A stretch of 64,000 nt of DNA from an uncultured Gammaproteobacteria bacterium (GTDB taxonomy: Bacteria; Pseudomonadota; Gammaproteobacteria; Steroidobacterales; GCA-2729495). Position 1 is the first letter of the stretch, and every line of letters begins with the position of its first letter. The notes beneath the pieces are model-generated. The model ran no database searches, was not told where the DNA came from, and worked only from the letters and a program-made list of their open reading frames with translations. Location of the stretch: the NCBI GenBank assembly GCA_937921935.1, contig CAKZWQ010000025.1:1-64000 (forward strand), given 5' to 3'. Positions 8,273 through 16,936 of the stretch are shown here, one piece after another. The position numbers and the translations under genes were made by a program.

Positions 8273-9028
8273 TCAGTCCAGCGGTTGACGTTTTTGCAAC
8301 ATCAACAGCACGCAGTAACAGCTGACTGCCGCGGCCAGGTGCTTAAGCGTGTGGCCGCTGACTGCGCCCCCGGTGACGATGAGGATCTGTGGATCCAGAA
8401 ACTCGGTGACCTTCGCCAGCACGTACCAGAACAACGCGGCCAGCAGATACCACTGATGGCTGTAATGGCGCGCAAAAGTCGCCAGCACGATGGGCAGAAT
8501 CACCAGGGGCATGAACTGAACCCAGGCGTAGAGTCGCAAGTCATCGGTCCGGGCCCAGTTAGCCACACTGGCTGCGCCGAGCAACAGCATGGGTATCAGC
8601 AGGCCCTGGCCCAGTTTCACGCTGACGCGCTCGCCGAGCAAGGCACAGAAAACCGCCATGAAGCCAATGGTCATGGGCAATCGGTCCCAGACCAGCGTCG
8701 GGTTGGACGGGCTCCAGTGATAGTAGGCGGAGCCGGCACTCACCAGCGCCACGCCGGCGAAAAAGATCAGCCAGGCAGCTCGCATGGGGCCCAGGTCCTG
8801 ACGCCTGCAAACCACGACACCCCAGATACCAACAAACAGAAATGGCAGGTTAGACAGGACATCAAGGGCATTCGGAATGCCGAAGAAAGCCCGCTTGTCA
8901 GCGAAGTCGTGGTAACGAAGATCCTGGGGTATGGGCTCGAGCATCATCACACCTACCAGGGTGATAATGACCAGCGCTCCCAATATCAGGTGACGGCGAC
9001 CAAAGACTTCGTTGGCAGATGCTGGCAT
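8273..9028 (-). CDS. Alkaline-ceramidase-like integral membrane hydrolase
   Basis: This ~251-residue protein has about seven hydrophobic segments. It carries the hallmark motifs of the ceramidase/CREST group: HDFADKR near the first loop, SAYYHWSP followed by WDRLPMT, and GHTLKHLAA near the C-terminus. The conserved His/Asp/Ser set is what the family uses to bind zinc. ATG 9028 is preferred over TTG 9040 because AAGGA lies at usable spacing only for the ATG. It converges on the propeller gene. Known relatives cleave ceramides, but bacterial members are poorly studied and the substrate may be another amide or lipid. Confidence 0.82.
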   Translation of the reverse strand: MPASANEVFGRRHLILGALVIITLVGVMMLEPIPQDLRYHDFADKRAFFGIPNALDVLSNLPFLFVGIWGVVVCRRQDLGPMRAAWLIFFAGVALVSAGSAYYHWSPSNPTLVWDRLPMTIGFMAVFCALLGERVSVKLGQGLLIPMLLLGAASVANWARTDDLRLYAWVQFMPLVILPIVLATFARHYSHQWYLLAALFWYVLAKVTEFLDPQILIVTGGAVSGHTLKHLAAAVSCYCVLLMLQKRQPLD

Positions 9029-9198
9029 AACTTCGGGCAATCCTTGCGGCCGTGGCCGGAGCGTTAAGGACCAATCCTAGCTGATTGTTCTGGCACTTTG
9101 TTCTAACGCGTCATCGGGAAGGGCTCCACCGGGCCTGGTCCGCTGTTAACTTGAGCAACAGCTAAACCCTGCTGCCTGCCGAAAAGATCCGGCAAAAG

Positions 9199-9222
9199 AA
9201 AACCCGGCCTAAGCCGGGTTTT
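9199..9222. terminator. Bidirectional intrinsic terminator
   Basis: AAAACCCGGC-CTAA-GCCGGGTTTT is a perfect 10-bp stem with a 4-base loop and T-rich flanks on both strands. On the minus strand it can end the flavoprotein transcript from 9372; on the plus strand it would end any transcript entering from the 9.1 kb side. It lies in the 340-bp gap between 9028 and 9372, which holds no gene I can support. Confidence 0.75.
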
Positions 9223-9234
9223 CCCTCCCCCCTT

Positions 9235-9260
9235 ACGCAGTGCCTGTTCAGGCAGTGCGT
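9235..9260. repeat. Near-perfect inverted repeat next to terminator
   Basis: ACGCAGTGCCTG-TT-CAGGCAGTGCGT has two 12-bp arms with one mismatch and a 2-base turn, 12 bp from the terminator at 9199-9222. It would form a stable hairpin in the 3' leader of the minus-strand flavoprotein mRNA or in an independent small RNA. Confidence 0.55.
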
Positions 9261-9371
9261 CTCTATACTCAGTCTAAAAACCCAACGCTCAGGATCATGC
9301 GCCATTCATTGACAGCGACACTACACAATCAAAATTACTCTCGCAAACTGGCAGCAGGGCATGACTGCCTG

Positions 9372-10487
9372 TTAGACATCTGTCGCATCGAATTGCTGCG
9401 CCACCTCATCAGCAATCGCCAGGGAAGCCGTGATGCCCGGCGACTCAATACCGAAAAGATTCATCAGACCGGGCAGGCCATGTTGCGCGGGCCCCTGCAA
9501 AACGAAGTCGGCAGCAGCCGCGCCGGGACCGACGATTTTGGGCCGGATGCCCGTATAGGCCGGATTCAGGCGCGCGGCATCGAGCTCGGGATAGTAACGG
9601 CGAATCGCTTCGCAAAACGCATCGCGGCGGCTGTCATCAAAATCGTAATTAACCTCATCCACCCAGCTGACGTCGGGACCAAAACGGGCAGCACCTGCCA
9701 TGTCCAGGGTCACATGCACACCCAGGCCACCCTCAGCGGCGATGGGATACACAAGCTGGCTAAAGGGCGACTTGCCCGAAAGACTGTAGTAATGACCCTT
9801 GGCATAAAAAGCCTGGGGCACATGGGTCGGGTCAAGACCCTGAATGCGCGCGGCCAGGTCGGGCGCGTGCAGACCAGCCGCATTGATGAAGCGTTTGGCT
9901 GACACGGTAGTCGGCTCAGGGCCACCACAACGCACCCGAAACCCCTCAGCCACGCGCTCCACGGATTCAACCGGCGCATTGAAGGCCAGCAAGCCATCAG
10001 CCGCTTCCAGGTCCGCCTGCAAAGCCAGCATGTATTCGTGAGTATCCAGAATGCCGGTCGACGGTGACAGCAGGGCCTGGGCACAAACCACAGCTGGTTC
10101 CCGCTCCCGGACCTTCTCGGCAGACAGCCATTGAAGATCATCGACCCCGTTCGCTTCGGCCTGGGCATGGTAGTCCTGCAGCTTCGGAATCTCTGTTTGC
10201 CTTACCGCGACGATCAGCTTGCCGATCCGGCGATGGGCGACCTCGTGCTCTTCACAAAAGCGATACAGGGCTTTTTTACCGGCCACACACAGCCGCGCCT
10301 TGAGTGAATCCTGCGGATAATAAATACCAGCGTGAATAACTTCTGAATTTCGGCTGCTGGTACCGGTACCAATCGTCGCGGCGGAGTCCAGCACCAGCAC
10401 TTCCTGCCCTGCTTGAGCCAAAGCCCGGGCAACAGCCAGGCCTACCGCGCCGGCGCCGGCAACCAGACAGTCAAACTGCGGAGTCAC
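9372..10487 (-). CDS. FAD-dependent oxidoreductase, L-2-hydroxyglutarate dehydrogenase-like
   Basis: This 371-residue protein begins with a dinucleotide-binding motif VAGAGAVGLAVARALAQAG, then VLVLDSAATIGTGTSSRNSE and VIHAGIYYP, all typical of the DAO-superfamily 2-hydroxyglutarate dehydrogenases (LhgO/L2HGDH group). The later KGHYYSL and GIRPKIVGPG blocks also fit. It should oxidise L-2-hydroxyglutarate or a similar 2-hydroxyacid to the ketoacid, passing electrons to quinone or oxygen. It is slightly shorter than E. coli LhgO. It lies 7 bp downstream of the CBS-domain gene in the same direction, which suggests co-transcription. The exact substrate is inferred from the family. Confidence 0.88.
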   Translation of the reverse strand: MTPQFDCLVAGAGAVGLAVARALAQAGQEVLVLDSAATIGTGTSSRNSEVIHAGIYYPQDSLKARLCVAGKKALYRFCEEHEVAHRRIGKLIVAVRQTEIPKLQDYHAQAEANGVDDLQWLSAEKVREREPAVVCAQALLSPSTGILDTHEYMLALQADLEAADGLLAFNAPVESVERVAEGFRVRCGGPEPTTVSAKRFINAAGLHAPDLAARIQGLDPTHVPQAFYAKGHYYSLSGKSPFSQLVYPIAAEGGLGVHVTLDMAGAARFGPDVSWVDEVNYDFDDSRRDAFCEAIRRYYPELDAARLNPAYTGIRPKIVGPGAAAADFVLQGPAQHGLPGLMNLFGIESPGITASLAIADEVAQQFDATDV

Positions 10488-10494
10488 TTAGAAG

Positions 10495-10935
10495 TCAGCC
10501 AAGGTGTGCGCCGGTAATGTAGTCATGCAGCTGGTCGATCATGAACTTCTGTTCGGCGATCACTGCTTTAACCAGATCTCCAATTGAGATCATGCCCACC
10601 ACGCTCTTGTGGTCAACAACGGGCAGGTGACGAGCCCGCTTGTCCGTCATCAGGGCCATGCAATCCTCAACGCTTCGTTCCGGGCTGACGCACAGAACTT
10701 TGGTTGACATGATTTCGCCAACCAGCGCTTCGCGCGAAGAGCGGCCCTCCAGGGCAACTTTTCGCGCGTAGTCTCGCTCGGTCACGATGCCAATAGGCTT
10801 GTTATTGTCCATCACCAGCAGCGAGCCAATACTGTTGTCGGCCATGAGCTGAATCGCGTCGTAAATAGTGGTCTCCGGCCCCACATGAAAAACATCGTGA
10901 CCCTTGTTCTTAAGAATATCCTGCACCAGTCGCAT
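10495..10935 (-). CDS. CBS-domain pair protein
   Basis: The ATG at 10935 has GGAG five bases upstream. The 146-residue protein is two CBS motifs in tandem: the first ends GSLLVMDNNKPIGIVTERDY, the second ends ARHLPVVDHKSVVGMISIGD. Such stand-alone pairs bind adenine nucleotides and act as energy or redox sensors. No catalytic domain is attached. The downstream neighbour is the 2-hydroxyglutarate dehydrogenase-like gene, so a regulatory partnership is possible but unproven. Confidence 0.92.
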   Translation of the reverse strand: MRLVQDILKNKGHDVFHVGPETTIYDAIQLMADNSIGSLLVMDNNKPIGIVTERDYARKVALEGRSSREALVGEIMSTKVLCVSPERSVEDCMALMTDKRARHLPVVDHKSVVGMISIGDLVKAVIAEQKFMIDQLHDYITGAHLG

Positions 10936-11057
10936 GACCGCTCCTCCCGTCCCCCACCGTTGCGGCCGGAGTGTGAAGGCGACAGCTTGGGGCCGCACAC
11001 ATTCACCAGCCGTAGCTAAGTATAAATCGTCAGAACGCCTTGTCTGGTAAAGCTTTT

Positions 11058-11939
11058 TTAGCCCTGCAGGGCAAACAGCACCAGCAGGGGCATCAGCAGG
11101 AAAGCAGCCAGCGTCGACACCACGATAGCGCCGGCCACCACTTCCGGACTGCGGTCATAACGGGCGGCCATGAGAAAATTAAACACGGCGGCGGGCATGG
11201 TTGCCTGGATCAGGACCACGCCGCGCAAGGCTCCTTCCAGTTCGAGGAACGTTACCAGGGTCAGACCGGCAGCAAAGCCCGTTGCCAGACGCAGCACGGC
11301 AATCAGTATTGAGGCCTTGACCCGCTGCACGCCGAAAGTGGCCAGGGCATGGCCCAGGGCCAGCAACATCAGGGGAATCGCCATCCCGGCGAGCAGCTCC
11401 ACACTGTTCTGAAACCACAGCGGCGTGGAGCCGTCCAGGTTGAGAATCACCAGGCCAGCCAGGGCCGCATAAATAATCGGCGTCTTGAACAGCGTTTGCC
11501 AGGCTGCGCTTCGGCCCAGCAACAAGGGGCCAAAAATAAAATGGGACAGGGACCCGGCGAGATAAAAGCCAACGGCCAGGCCCAGGCCTTCAGTTCCGAA
11601 GGCGAAATAACACAGGGGCAAACCCAGGTTACCGACATTGCCGTAGGTTGCCGGTAACAGGTAATCACGCACGGGCTGACCGGTGAGCCGCAAAACCACG
11701 TAACTGGTCAGACCACTGAACAGCAGAACAACAAAGGCCAGGCCAACACACAAAAGAAACTGCGGGGTTTCAGCCTCCAGGCCACCGATGCCATTCAACA
11801 CCAGGGCAGGCGCACCGATGTTCATAATCATGCGGGTCACAAAATCCCGATCGAAGGGCCAGCCGGCACGCGCCCAGCCATAACCCAGCAGGGCGCAAAC
11901 CAGAACGGGCGTGATGATGGGAATCAGTTGCTGATACAC
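11058..11939 (-). CDS. AEC family permease (auxin efflux carrier type)
   Basis: This 293-residue protein has about ten transmembrane helices in two inverted halves. It begins PIITPVLVCALLGYGWARAG, and shows NIGAPALVLNGI near residue 40, GNVGNLGLPLC near the middle and QATMPAAVFNFLMA near the C-terminus. The broken helices with N-x-G/P motifs are typical of AEC transporters, which export or exchange organic anions such as malate. It is divergent from the dienelactone hydrolase gene across 120 bp. The substrate is unknown. Confidence 0.9.
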   Translation of the reverse strand: MYQQLIPIITPVLVCALLGYGWARAGWPFDRDFVTRMIMNIGAPALVLNGIGGLEAETPQFLLCVGLAFVVLLFSGLTSYVVLRLTGQPVRDYLLPATYGNVGNLGLPLCYFAFGTEGLGLAVGFYLAGSLSHFIFGPLLLGRSAAWQTLFKTPIIYAALAGLVILNLDGSTPLWFQNSVELLAGMAIPLMLLALGHALATFGVQRVKASILIAVLRLATGFAAGLTLVTFLELEGALRGVVLIQATMPAAVFNFLMAARYDRSPEVVAGAIVVSTLAAFLLMPLLVLFALQG

Positions 11940-12059
11940 AGGGCAGTCCCAGGGCGGGGAAACTGGCCGGATTGTCGCACGAGAGCTGGCAACCGCTGCC
12001 AGGGGGTAGACTCGGCCTCGCCTTTCACTGAAAAGCGGCCTTCAGGAGCAAATATCAGC

Positions 12060-12719
12060 ATGGGTGAAGAACTACGACTGACAACCGCCGACGGGCATGT
12101 GCTGGGCGCCTACCAGGCCAGCCCGGTCGGCAAGCCCCGGGGCGGACTGCTGGTGCTGCAGGAAGTCTTCGGTGTGACGGAGCATATAAAAAGAGTCACG
12201 GACGGCTTTGCCGAACAGGGCTATCTGGCCATCGCGCCGGCGCTGTTCGACCGGGTGAAGCCCGGCATCACCCTGCCCTACACGGAAGTGGAACGGGGCC
12301 GCGACATCATGCTGCAACTGGATCTCGACGCCTCGGTGCAGGACATAGCGGCGGCAGCTGCCGCCCTGGAGGGTGCGGGAAAACTCGCTGCCGTAGGCTA
12401 CTGCTGGGGCGGTGCCATGGCAGACCTGGCGGCCTGTCGCCTGAAGCTTGACGCCGCGGTTTCCTATTACGGCGGGCGCATTAGCAGCTGGCTGGAACTT
12501 AAACCCACCTGCCCGGTGATGTATCACTTCGGTGGCCAGGACCCGCTGATACCCGCCGACTTGGTAGACCAGATTCGTGCGGGCCGCCCGGACGGTGTCT
12601 TTCACATTTACCCGAATGCCGGCCACGGCTTTAATTGCGACGAACGGGCGGACTTTGCACCTGAAAGCGCAGCCGCAGCGCTTCAGCGCACCCTGGCCTT
12701 CCTGGACGAGAATCTTTAG
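12060..12719 (+). CDS. Dienelactone hydrolase family protein
   Basis: The ATG at 12060 follows AGGAG at a slightly long spacing. The 219-residue alpha/beta hydrolase has the dienelactone hydrolase triad: Cys in VGYCWGGAM, Asp in GGQDPLIPAD and His in NAGHGFNCD, together with LVLQEVFGV near residue 33. It should hydrolyse dienelactones or related cyclic esters in the cytoplasm, as in ring-cleavage pathways. It converges on the FAA hydrolase gene with a 4-bp gap, and that gene also belongs to aromatic-ring degradation chemistry. No ring-cleavage dioxygenase is visible nearby. Confidence 0.93.
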   Translation: MGEELRLTTADGHVLGAYQASPVGKPRGGLLVLQEVFGVTEHIKRVTDGFAEQGYLAIAPALFDRVKPGITLPYTEVERGRDIMLQLDLDASVQDIAAAAAALEGAGKLAAVGYCWGGAMADLAACRLKLDAAVSYYGGRISSWLELKPTCPVMYHFGGQDPLIPADLVDQIRAGRPDGVFHIYPNAGHGFNCDERADFAPESAAAALQRTLAFLDENL

Positions 12720-12723
12720 GGCG

Positions 12724-13563
12724 TCAGGCTTCGTCCGTCACGGTATTGCGCAGCACACCGATACCGCTGATCTCAACTTCCACCGTATCCCCCGGCACCA
12801 GCCAGCGTTGCGGGTCGCGCGCGAAGCCCACGCCCGACGGCGTGCCGGTGGCGATGACGTCGCCCGGTTGCAGTGCAAAGATCTCGGACAAATAAACAAT
12901 GATGTCGGGTATATCGATGCACAGGTCAGCCAGCTCACCCTGCTGAAGGATTTCGCCCGCCACCCGCGTCTGCAGGGTCAGTACTGATGGTTGCGTCAGT
13001 TCATCCGCGGTCACCAGCCACGGCCCCATGGCGCCAGTGCCAGGGAAATTTTTGCCGGCAGTGAACTGCGAAGTATGCCGCTGGTAATCGCGAATGGAGC
13101 CGTCCATTAACCCGGTGTAACCGGCCACGTAGTCAAGGGCAGTGTCGCGACTCACGCGACGGGCTGCCTTGCCCATGACAATGGCCAGTTCACCCTCGTA
13201 GTCATACTGCCGGGAAGCTTGCGGTCGCACCAAGGCTTGTCCATGACCTACCAGGCTGTCGGGATAACGCACGAACATGGCCGGGTAAGCCGGCGGCTCA
13301 CGGCCCATTTCGCGAATGTGCTCACGGTAGTTCATGCCGACGCACAAAATGCGGCCCGCATCGGGAATAGTCGCTGCCAGTTCTGCGCTGTCCAGGGGCA
13401 CAGGCGCAACGGCGGCCGCGGCCTGCGCGACCTCGGCCAGGGCATCGCCGGCAATGGCACAGCGCAGGGTGGGATAACGCGCCAGCAAAGGCCGGGGAAC
13501 CGGACGTATCTCCCCGTCGGTCACAAGGCCGTAGCCGCCGGCGGCAAGACTGGCGAATCTCAT
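12724..13563 (-). CDS. Fumarylacetoacetate hydrolase family protein
   Basis: This 279-residue protein has the FAH-family C-terminal domain: CVGMNYREH near residue 95, the metal-binding YEGELAIVMGK, GYTGLMDGSIRDYQ and ATGTPSGVGFARDP. The acidic metal ligands and the lid region are present. Members hydrolyse acylpyruvates or decarboxylate/isomerise homoprotocatechuate intermediates, and the precise reaction cannot be read from motifs alone. It lies tail-to-tail with the dienelactone hydrolase gene. Confidence 0.93.
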   Translation of the reverse strand: MRFASLAAGGYGLVTDGEIRPVPRPLLARYPTLRCAIAGDALAEVAQAAAAVAPVPLDSAELAATIPDAGRILCVGMNYREHIREMGREPPAYPAMFVRYPDSLVGHGQALVRPQASRQYDYEGELAIVMGKAARRVSRDTALDYVAGYTGLMDGSIRDYQRHTSQFTAGKNFPGTGAMGPWLVTADELTQPSVLTLQTRVAGEILQQGELADLCIDIPDIIVYLSEIFALQPGDVIATGTPSGVGFARDPQRWLVPGDTVEVEISGIGVLRNTVTDEA

Positions 13564-13720
13564 AAACTTATCCCATGAATATTCCTGAAGCCCGCGATAA
13601 TACAGGCCTGCGGTCCGGCTCGCCGGATCGGTGCGGGGCCGCCAACAGATGCGGGCATTACGCCGACCGATCGCGATCCCTGTTTATCCGCCCCGGGGCG
13701 CTATAGACTCGCCGCCACCC

Positions 13721-15112
13721 ATGCAGCAGCCAGCAAAACAATCACCCGGCAAGGGCGGGCCCCGTCTGACCCAGGGACCCGTCGGCGAGTCCATTCGCTC
13801 CCTGATGTTGCCCATGCTCATGGGCATGATCGCACTGATCTCCTACAACCTGGCCGACACCTATTTCGTGAGCCGGATCGGCACCCTGGAACTCGCGGCT
13901 ATTGCTTTCACCTTCCCGGTGAATTTCATTGTCGGCGCCATCACCATGGGCATCGGTATCGGCACCTCGTCGGTGGTCGCCCGACTCTTCGGCGCTGAAG
14001 AACGGGAAGAGGCTGAACGCGTCACCCTGCACGCGATCTTCCTGGGCCTGGCCATCGGCGTTTGCCTGGTGTCCCTGGGTCTGGCCACCATCAGGCCTGT
14101 CTTCAGTTTGCTGGGCGCCGATGCAACGACCCTGCCGATTATCGAACGCTACATGAGCATCTATTACTACGGCGGCATTTTTCTGGTGATGCCGATGATC
14201 ACCAATTCCGTGCTGCGAGCTTCGGGTGATGCCGCCACGCCGGCCAAGATTATGGCCACGGCTGCCGTACTGAACATTATTCTCGACCCGATCCTGATCT
14301 TCGGCTGGGGACCGGTACCGGCGCTGGGTGTGGAAGGCGCCGCTATTGCCACCGTGACGGCCAACATCATCACCATGGTGGCATCCATCAGCGTGGTGTA
14401 TTTCCGTGACAAACTGATTCGATTCGCCGCCCTCAACCTCGCCCTGATGACAGACTCATGGAAACGCATCCTGCATGTTGGTATTCCGTCCATGACCAGC
14501 AGCCTGGTGGCGCCCCTGACCTCGGCCTTCATCACCTACCAGATCGCCCAGTTCGGCCAGGAGGCCGTGGCCGGCTTCGGCATCGCTGCGCGCTTCGAAG
14601 GCCTGTCTCTGCTGGCCTTGATGGCCCTGAGTGCTGCCGTTACGCCTTTCGTGGGCCAGAACTTCGGGCGCAAGAACTTCGACCGCGTCGAGCAAGGCGT
14701 GAACTGGTGCTACCGCTTTACTCTTGTATATGGGCTCAGTATCGCCGCCATCCTGGCCCTCGTCGGGCCCATGATCGCCGGCCTGTTTACCGAGGATCCC
14801 AAAGCCCTGGAAACGGCCAGCCTGCACATGCGCATCGTACCCATCAGCTATGCCACCTTAGGCATCGCCATGGTGATCAACGGGGCCTTTAATGCCATCG
14901 GCAAGCCCCTGCAGGCCATGATCACCTCTTTGTGCCGGACCGTGCTGGTCTATGCGCCCCTGGCCTTTATCCTGGCCCAGTTCTTCGGCATCGTCGGCAT
15001 CTTTGCAGCAGCCTGCACCGCCAACTTTGTGTCCGGCACTATCGGTGCGGTCTGGTGGCGCAGTATCTACATGAAGCAGCGCGGTATGGAGGCACCGCTA
15101 ACATCGGCCTGA
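13721..15112 (+). CDS. MATE family multidrug efflux transporter
   Basis: Starting at ATG 13721 gives 464 residues, the usual length for MATE pumps; a start at 13631 would add a non-hydrophobic N-terminus. About twelve transmembrane helices are visible. They begin SLMLPMLMGMIALISYNLAD, and the second half repeats the pattern with HVGIPSMTSSLVAPL and AAVTPFVGQNFG. It would export cationic or drug-like compounds using Na+ or H+. There is no clear Shine-Dalgarno; TATAGA 15-20 bases upstream might be a -10 element of a short-leader transcript. It stands alone with no adjacent MarR-type regulator. Confidence 0.93.
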   Translation: MQQPAKQSPGKGGPRLTQGPVGESIRSLMLPMLMGMIALISYNLADTYFVSRIGTLELAAIAFTFPVNFIVGAITMGIGIGTSSVVARLFGAEEREEAERVTLHAIFLGLAIGVCLVSLGLATIRPVFSLLGADATTLPIIERYMSIYYYGGIFLVMPMITNSVLRASGDAATPAKIMATAAVLNIILDPILIFGWGPVPALGVEGAAIATVTANIITMVASISVVYFRDKLIRFAALNLALMTDSWKRILHVGIPSMTSSLVAPLTSAFITYQIAQFGQEAVAGFGIAARFEGLSLLALMALSAAVTPFVGQNFGRKNFDRVEQGVNWCYRFTLVYGLSIAAILALVGPMIAGLFTEDPKALETASLHMRIVPISYATLGIAMVINGAFNAIGKPLQAMITSLCRTVLVYAPLAFILAQFFGIVGIFAAACTANFVSGTIGAVWWRSIYMKQRGMEAPLTSA

Positions 15113-15166
15113 TTGATACTGAGGGGTTACAGCCTGCGAAGGGCTGATATCTCGCTATAGGAATAA

Positions 15167-15769
15167 CTAAATAACCCTGGCTGAACGAATAATCGCTTCA
15201 GCTTCATCCCGTCCCTTTTCAAAATAGTAGGGGTCGGCTCCCACGTAAATAATCATGTAAAGCTTGTCAGCCTGAATAAACGCACCCACGACACCTCTGT
15301 AGTCGGGGCCGTCAGTCAGACGGGCATTGAAGTCAAACATCACACCACGCTGCTCACCGAACTTCAGCGGGCGTAAATTTTCTGTTTCCACTGCACTATC
15401 GCCTTCACCCAGCAACTTGACCATAGAGGATTCTGTCAGCTCTTCCAGTTCGTTGGGTAACATATCGGCTTCAAAGACCGGCAAGGCAATCGTCTCGCTG
15501 GCTATGGAGAAGATGGCTTCACCCTCCGGCACCGCAGGAATCAGGATCAGACGATTAAGCAACAGGCCATCCGTGGTCCAGACCTGCGACTCCTTGCGCG
15601 CAAAAGCCGCCTGGGCGGCGCTCGCCTGATTCCAGGTGGACTGCGGAGCGACCTGCATGTCTGACACCGTGACAGGCCCAGGGCCAACAGCAGTGAATGG
15701 CACAACGCAGCCACCCAAAGCGATTAGCAATGAAAACAGCAACAGAATTCGCTGGGTCATGTTCATCAT
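15167..15769 (-). CDS. Hypothetical lipoprotein, last gene of M48 operon
   Basis: This 200-residue protein has a type-II signal peptide (ILLLFSLLIALGGCVV; lipobox LGGC). The mature part contains no motif I recognise. It alternates short beta-type stretches with charged loops and ends EKGRDEAEAIIRSARVI. Its ATG overlaps the stop codon of the M48 protease gene by 4 bp (ATGA), so translation is probably coupled. The context suggests an accessory envelope lipoprotein of the protease. Confidence 0.78.
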   Translation of the reverse strand: MMNMTQRILLLFSLLIALGGCVVPFTAVGPGPVTVSDMQVAPQSTWNQASAAQAAFARKESQVWTTDGLLLNRLILIPAVPEGEAIFSIASETIALPVFEADMLPNELEELTESSMVKLLGEGDSAVETENLRPLKFGEQRGVMFDFNARLTDGPDYRGVVGAFIQADKLYMIIYVGADPYYFEKGRDEAEAIIRSARVI

Positions 15770-16932
15770 TCCTCTTCTAAATAGAATTCGATCATTTCTC
15801 GATCTGAGGCTTCTGGGTCCGCTTCAAGATAACGCCGGAAATTATCCTGGGCGGCGGGCAGGTTCTTGGCTTTTAGCTGTATATAGCCCAAATTTCGGTA
15901 ACAGGCTGCCGGACAGGAACCGGATTCCACCGCTTTCTGGTAAGCATTGCTGGCAAGTAATTGATCACCTTCCGCATCTCTCTGGCGATACATCTCACCG
16001 CGAAAAAATTCCACCAGCCCCGGATCAACACCCAGGCTTTCATGGCGATCCAGTAAATAAGCCGTCCGCCCATAGCGGTTGGTGTCAATCTGGGCTTCCA
16101 TAAAATCAAAATATTTGCTCGATAGCGAAGTCGCGTGCCTATCATTGAAGTCGGTGCGCTTGGGTCCGCCGTATTCTTCCGCGAGGGCCTGCAGATTGGC
16201 TACCCGTTCATCGGACTGGGGATGCGTGCTAAGGAATATAGGAACCTCTTCACGCTTTACAACTGCCCGCTCTTCCTCGGCAAGCAGTGACTCCCAAACG
16301 GCCGCACAAGCGTGTACGTCATAGCCCTTTTCCGCCATTAGCTGGGCGCCAAGAATATCCGCTTCCTCTTCGTTTTCACGGTTATAGGCCAGCGCATTCA
16401 GCTGGCCTGTGATCTGGCCCACGCCCGGACTAACTCCCGTTACAACGGCAAGACCAATATCAAAAATAAGCCCCGCCGCCATATTTTTCTTCAAACGCCG
16501 CAAGCGCTCCAGGGTATGCGCCATCGCGTAATGCGCAACTTCGTGACCAAGAATGCTGGCCAGTTCGTCTTCACTGGAAACGCGAATTAACAGCCCTGTA
16601 TGCACCAGCATCATCCCGTTGGAGGCCATAGCTGCATTGAAAGTTGGATTTCTGACTACGTAGACACGCAGGTCGGGACAATAATCACCGGCTACACGAC
16701 AGGCCACGGAATACACATACTCAGTAATGGCTGGGTCACGGATCACCATGGGCGAGCCACGCAACTGCGCCTCGAACTCATCCACCTCCATCCAGAGGCC
16801 TTGCTCATCCTTGTCGAGGACGGGCTCATATCCCGGTGGAATTCTCGGCTCGATCCTTTCCACCGACCAAACCAGGGTCGGCAGAAAGAGTAATGCGAGC
16901 AAGAATGCCGGCAAAAGGGGACGTCCCATCAT
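15766..16932 (-). CDS. Periplasmic M48 metalloprotease with C-terminal TPR-like region
   Basis: This 388-residue protein has a signal peptide (LLPAFLLALLFLPTLVWS). The zinc-binding HEVAH lies at 130-134 and the third-ligand motif ENEEEAD near 186-192. A C-terminal region (~290-385) has TPR-like helices, including ACYRNLGYIQLKAKNLPAAQ. That layout is shared with BepA/YfgC-type proteins, which degrade or assist misfolded outer-membrane proteins. It lies between two lipoprotein genes, 4 bp after the first and overlapping the second by 4 bp. The shared transcript suggests an outer-membrane maintenance unit. Confidence 0.92.
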   Translation of the reverse strand: MMGRPLLPAFLLALLFLPTLVWSVERIEPRIPPGYEPVLDKDEQGLWMEVDEFEAQLRGSPMVIRDPAITEYVYSVACRVAGDYCPDLRVYVVRNPTFNAAMASNGMMLVHTGLLIRVSSEDELASILGHEVAHYAMAHTLERLRRLKKNMAAGLIFDIGLAVVTGVSPGVGQITGQLNALAYNRENEEEADILGAQLMAEKGYDVHACAAVWESLLAEEERAVVKREEVPIFLSTHPQSDERVANLQALAEEYGGPKRTDFNDRHATSLSSKYFDFMEAQIDTNRYGRTAYLLDRHESLGVDPGLVEFFRGEMYRQRDAEGDQLLASNAYQKAVESGSCPAACYRNLGYIQLKAKNLPAAQDNFRRYLEADPEASDREMIEFYLEEE

Positions 16933-16936
16933 CTAA

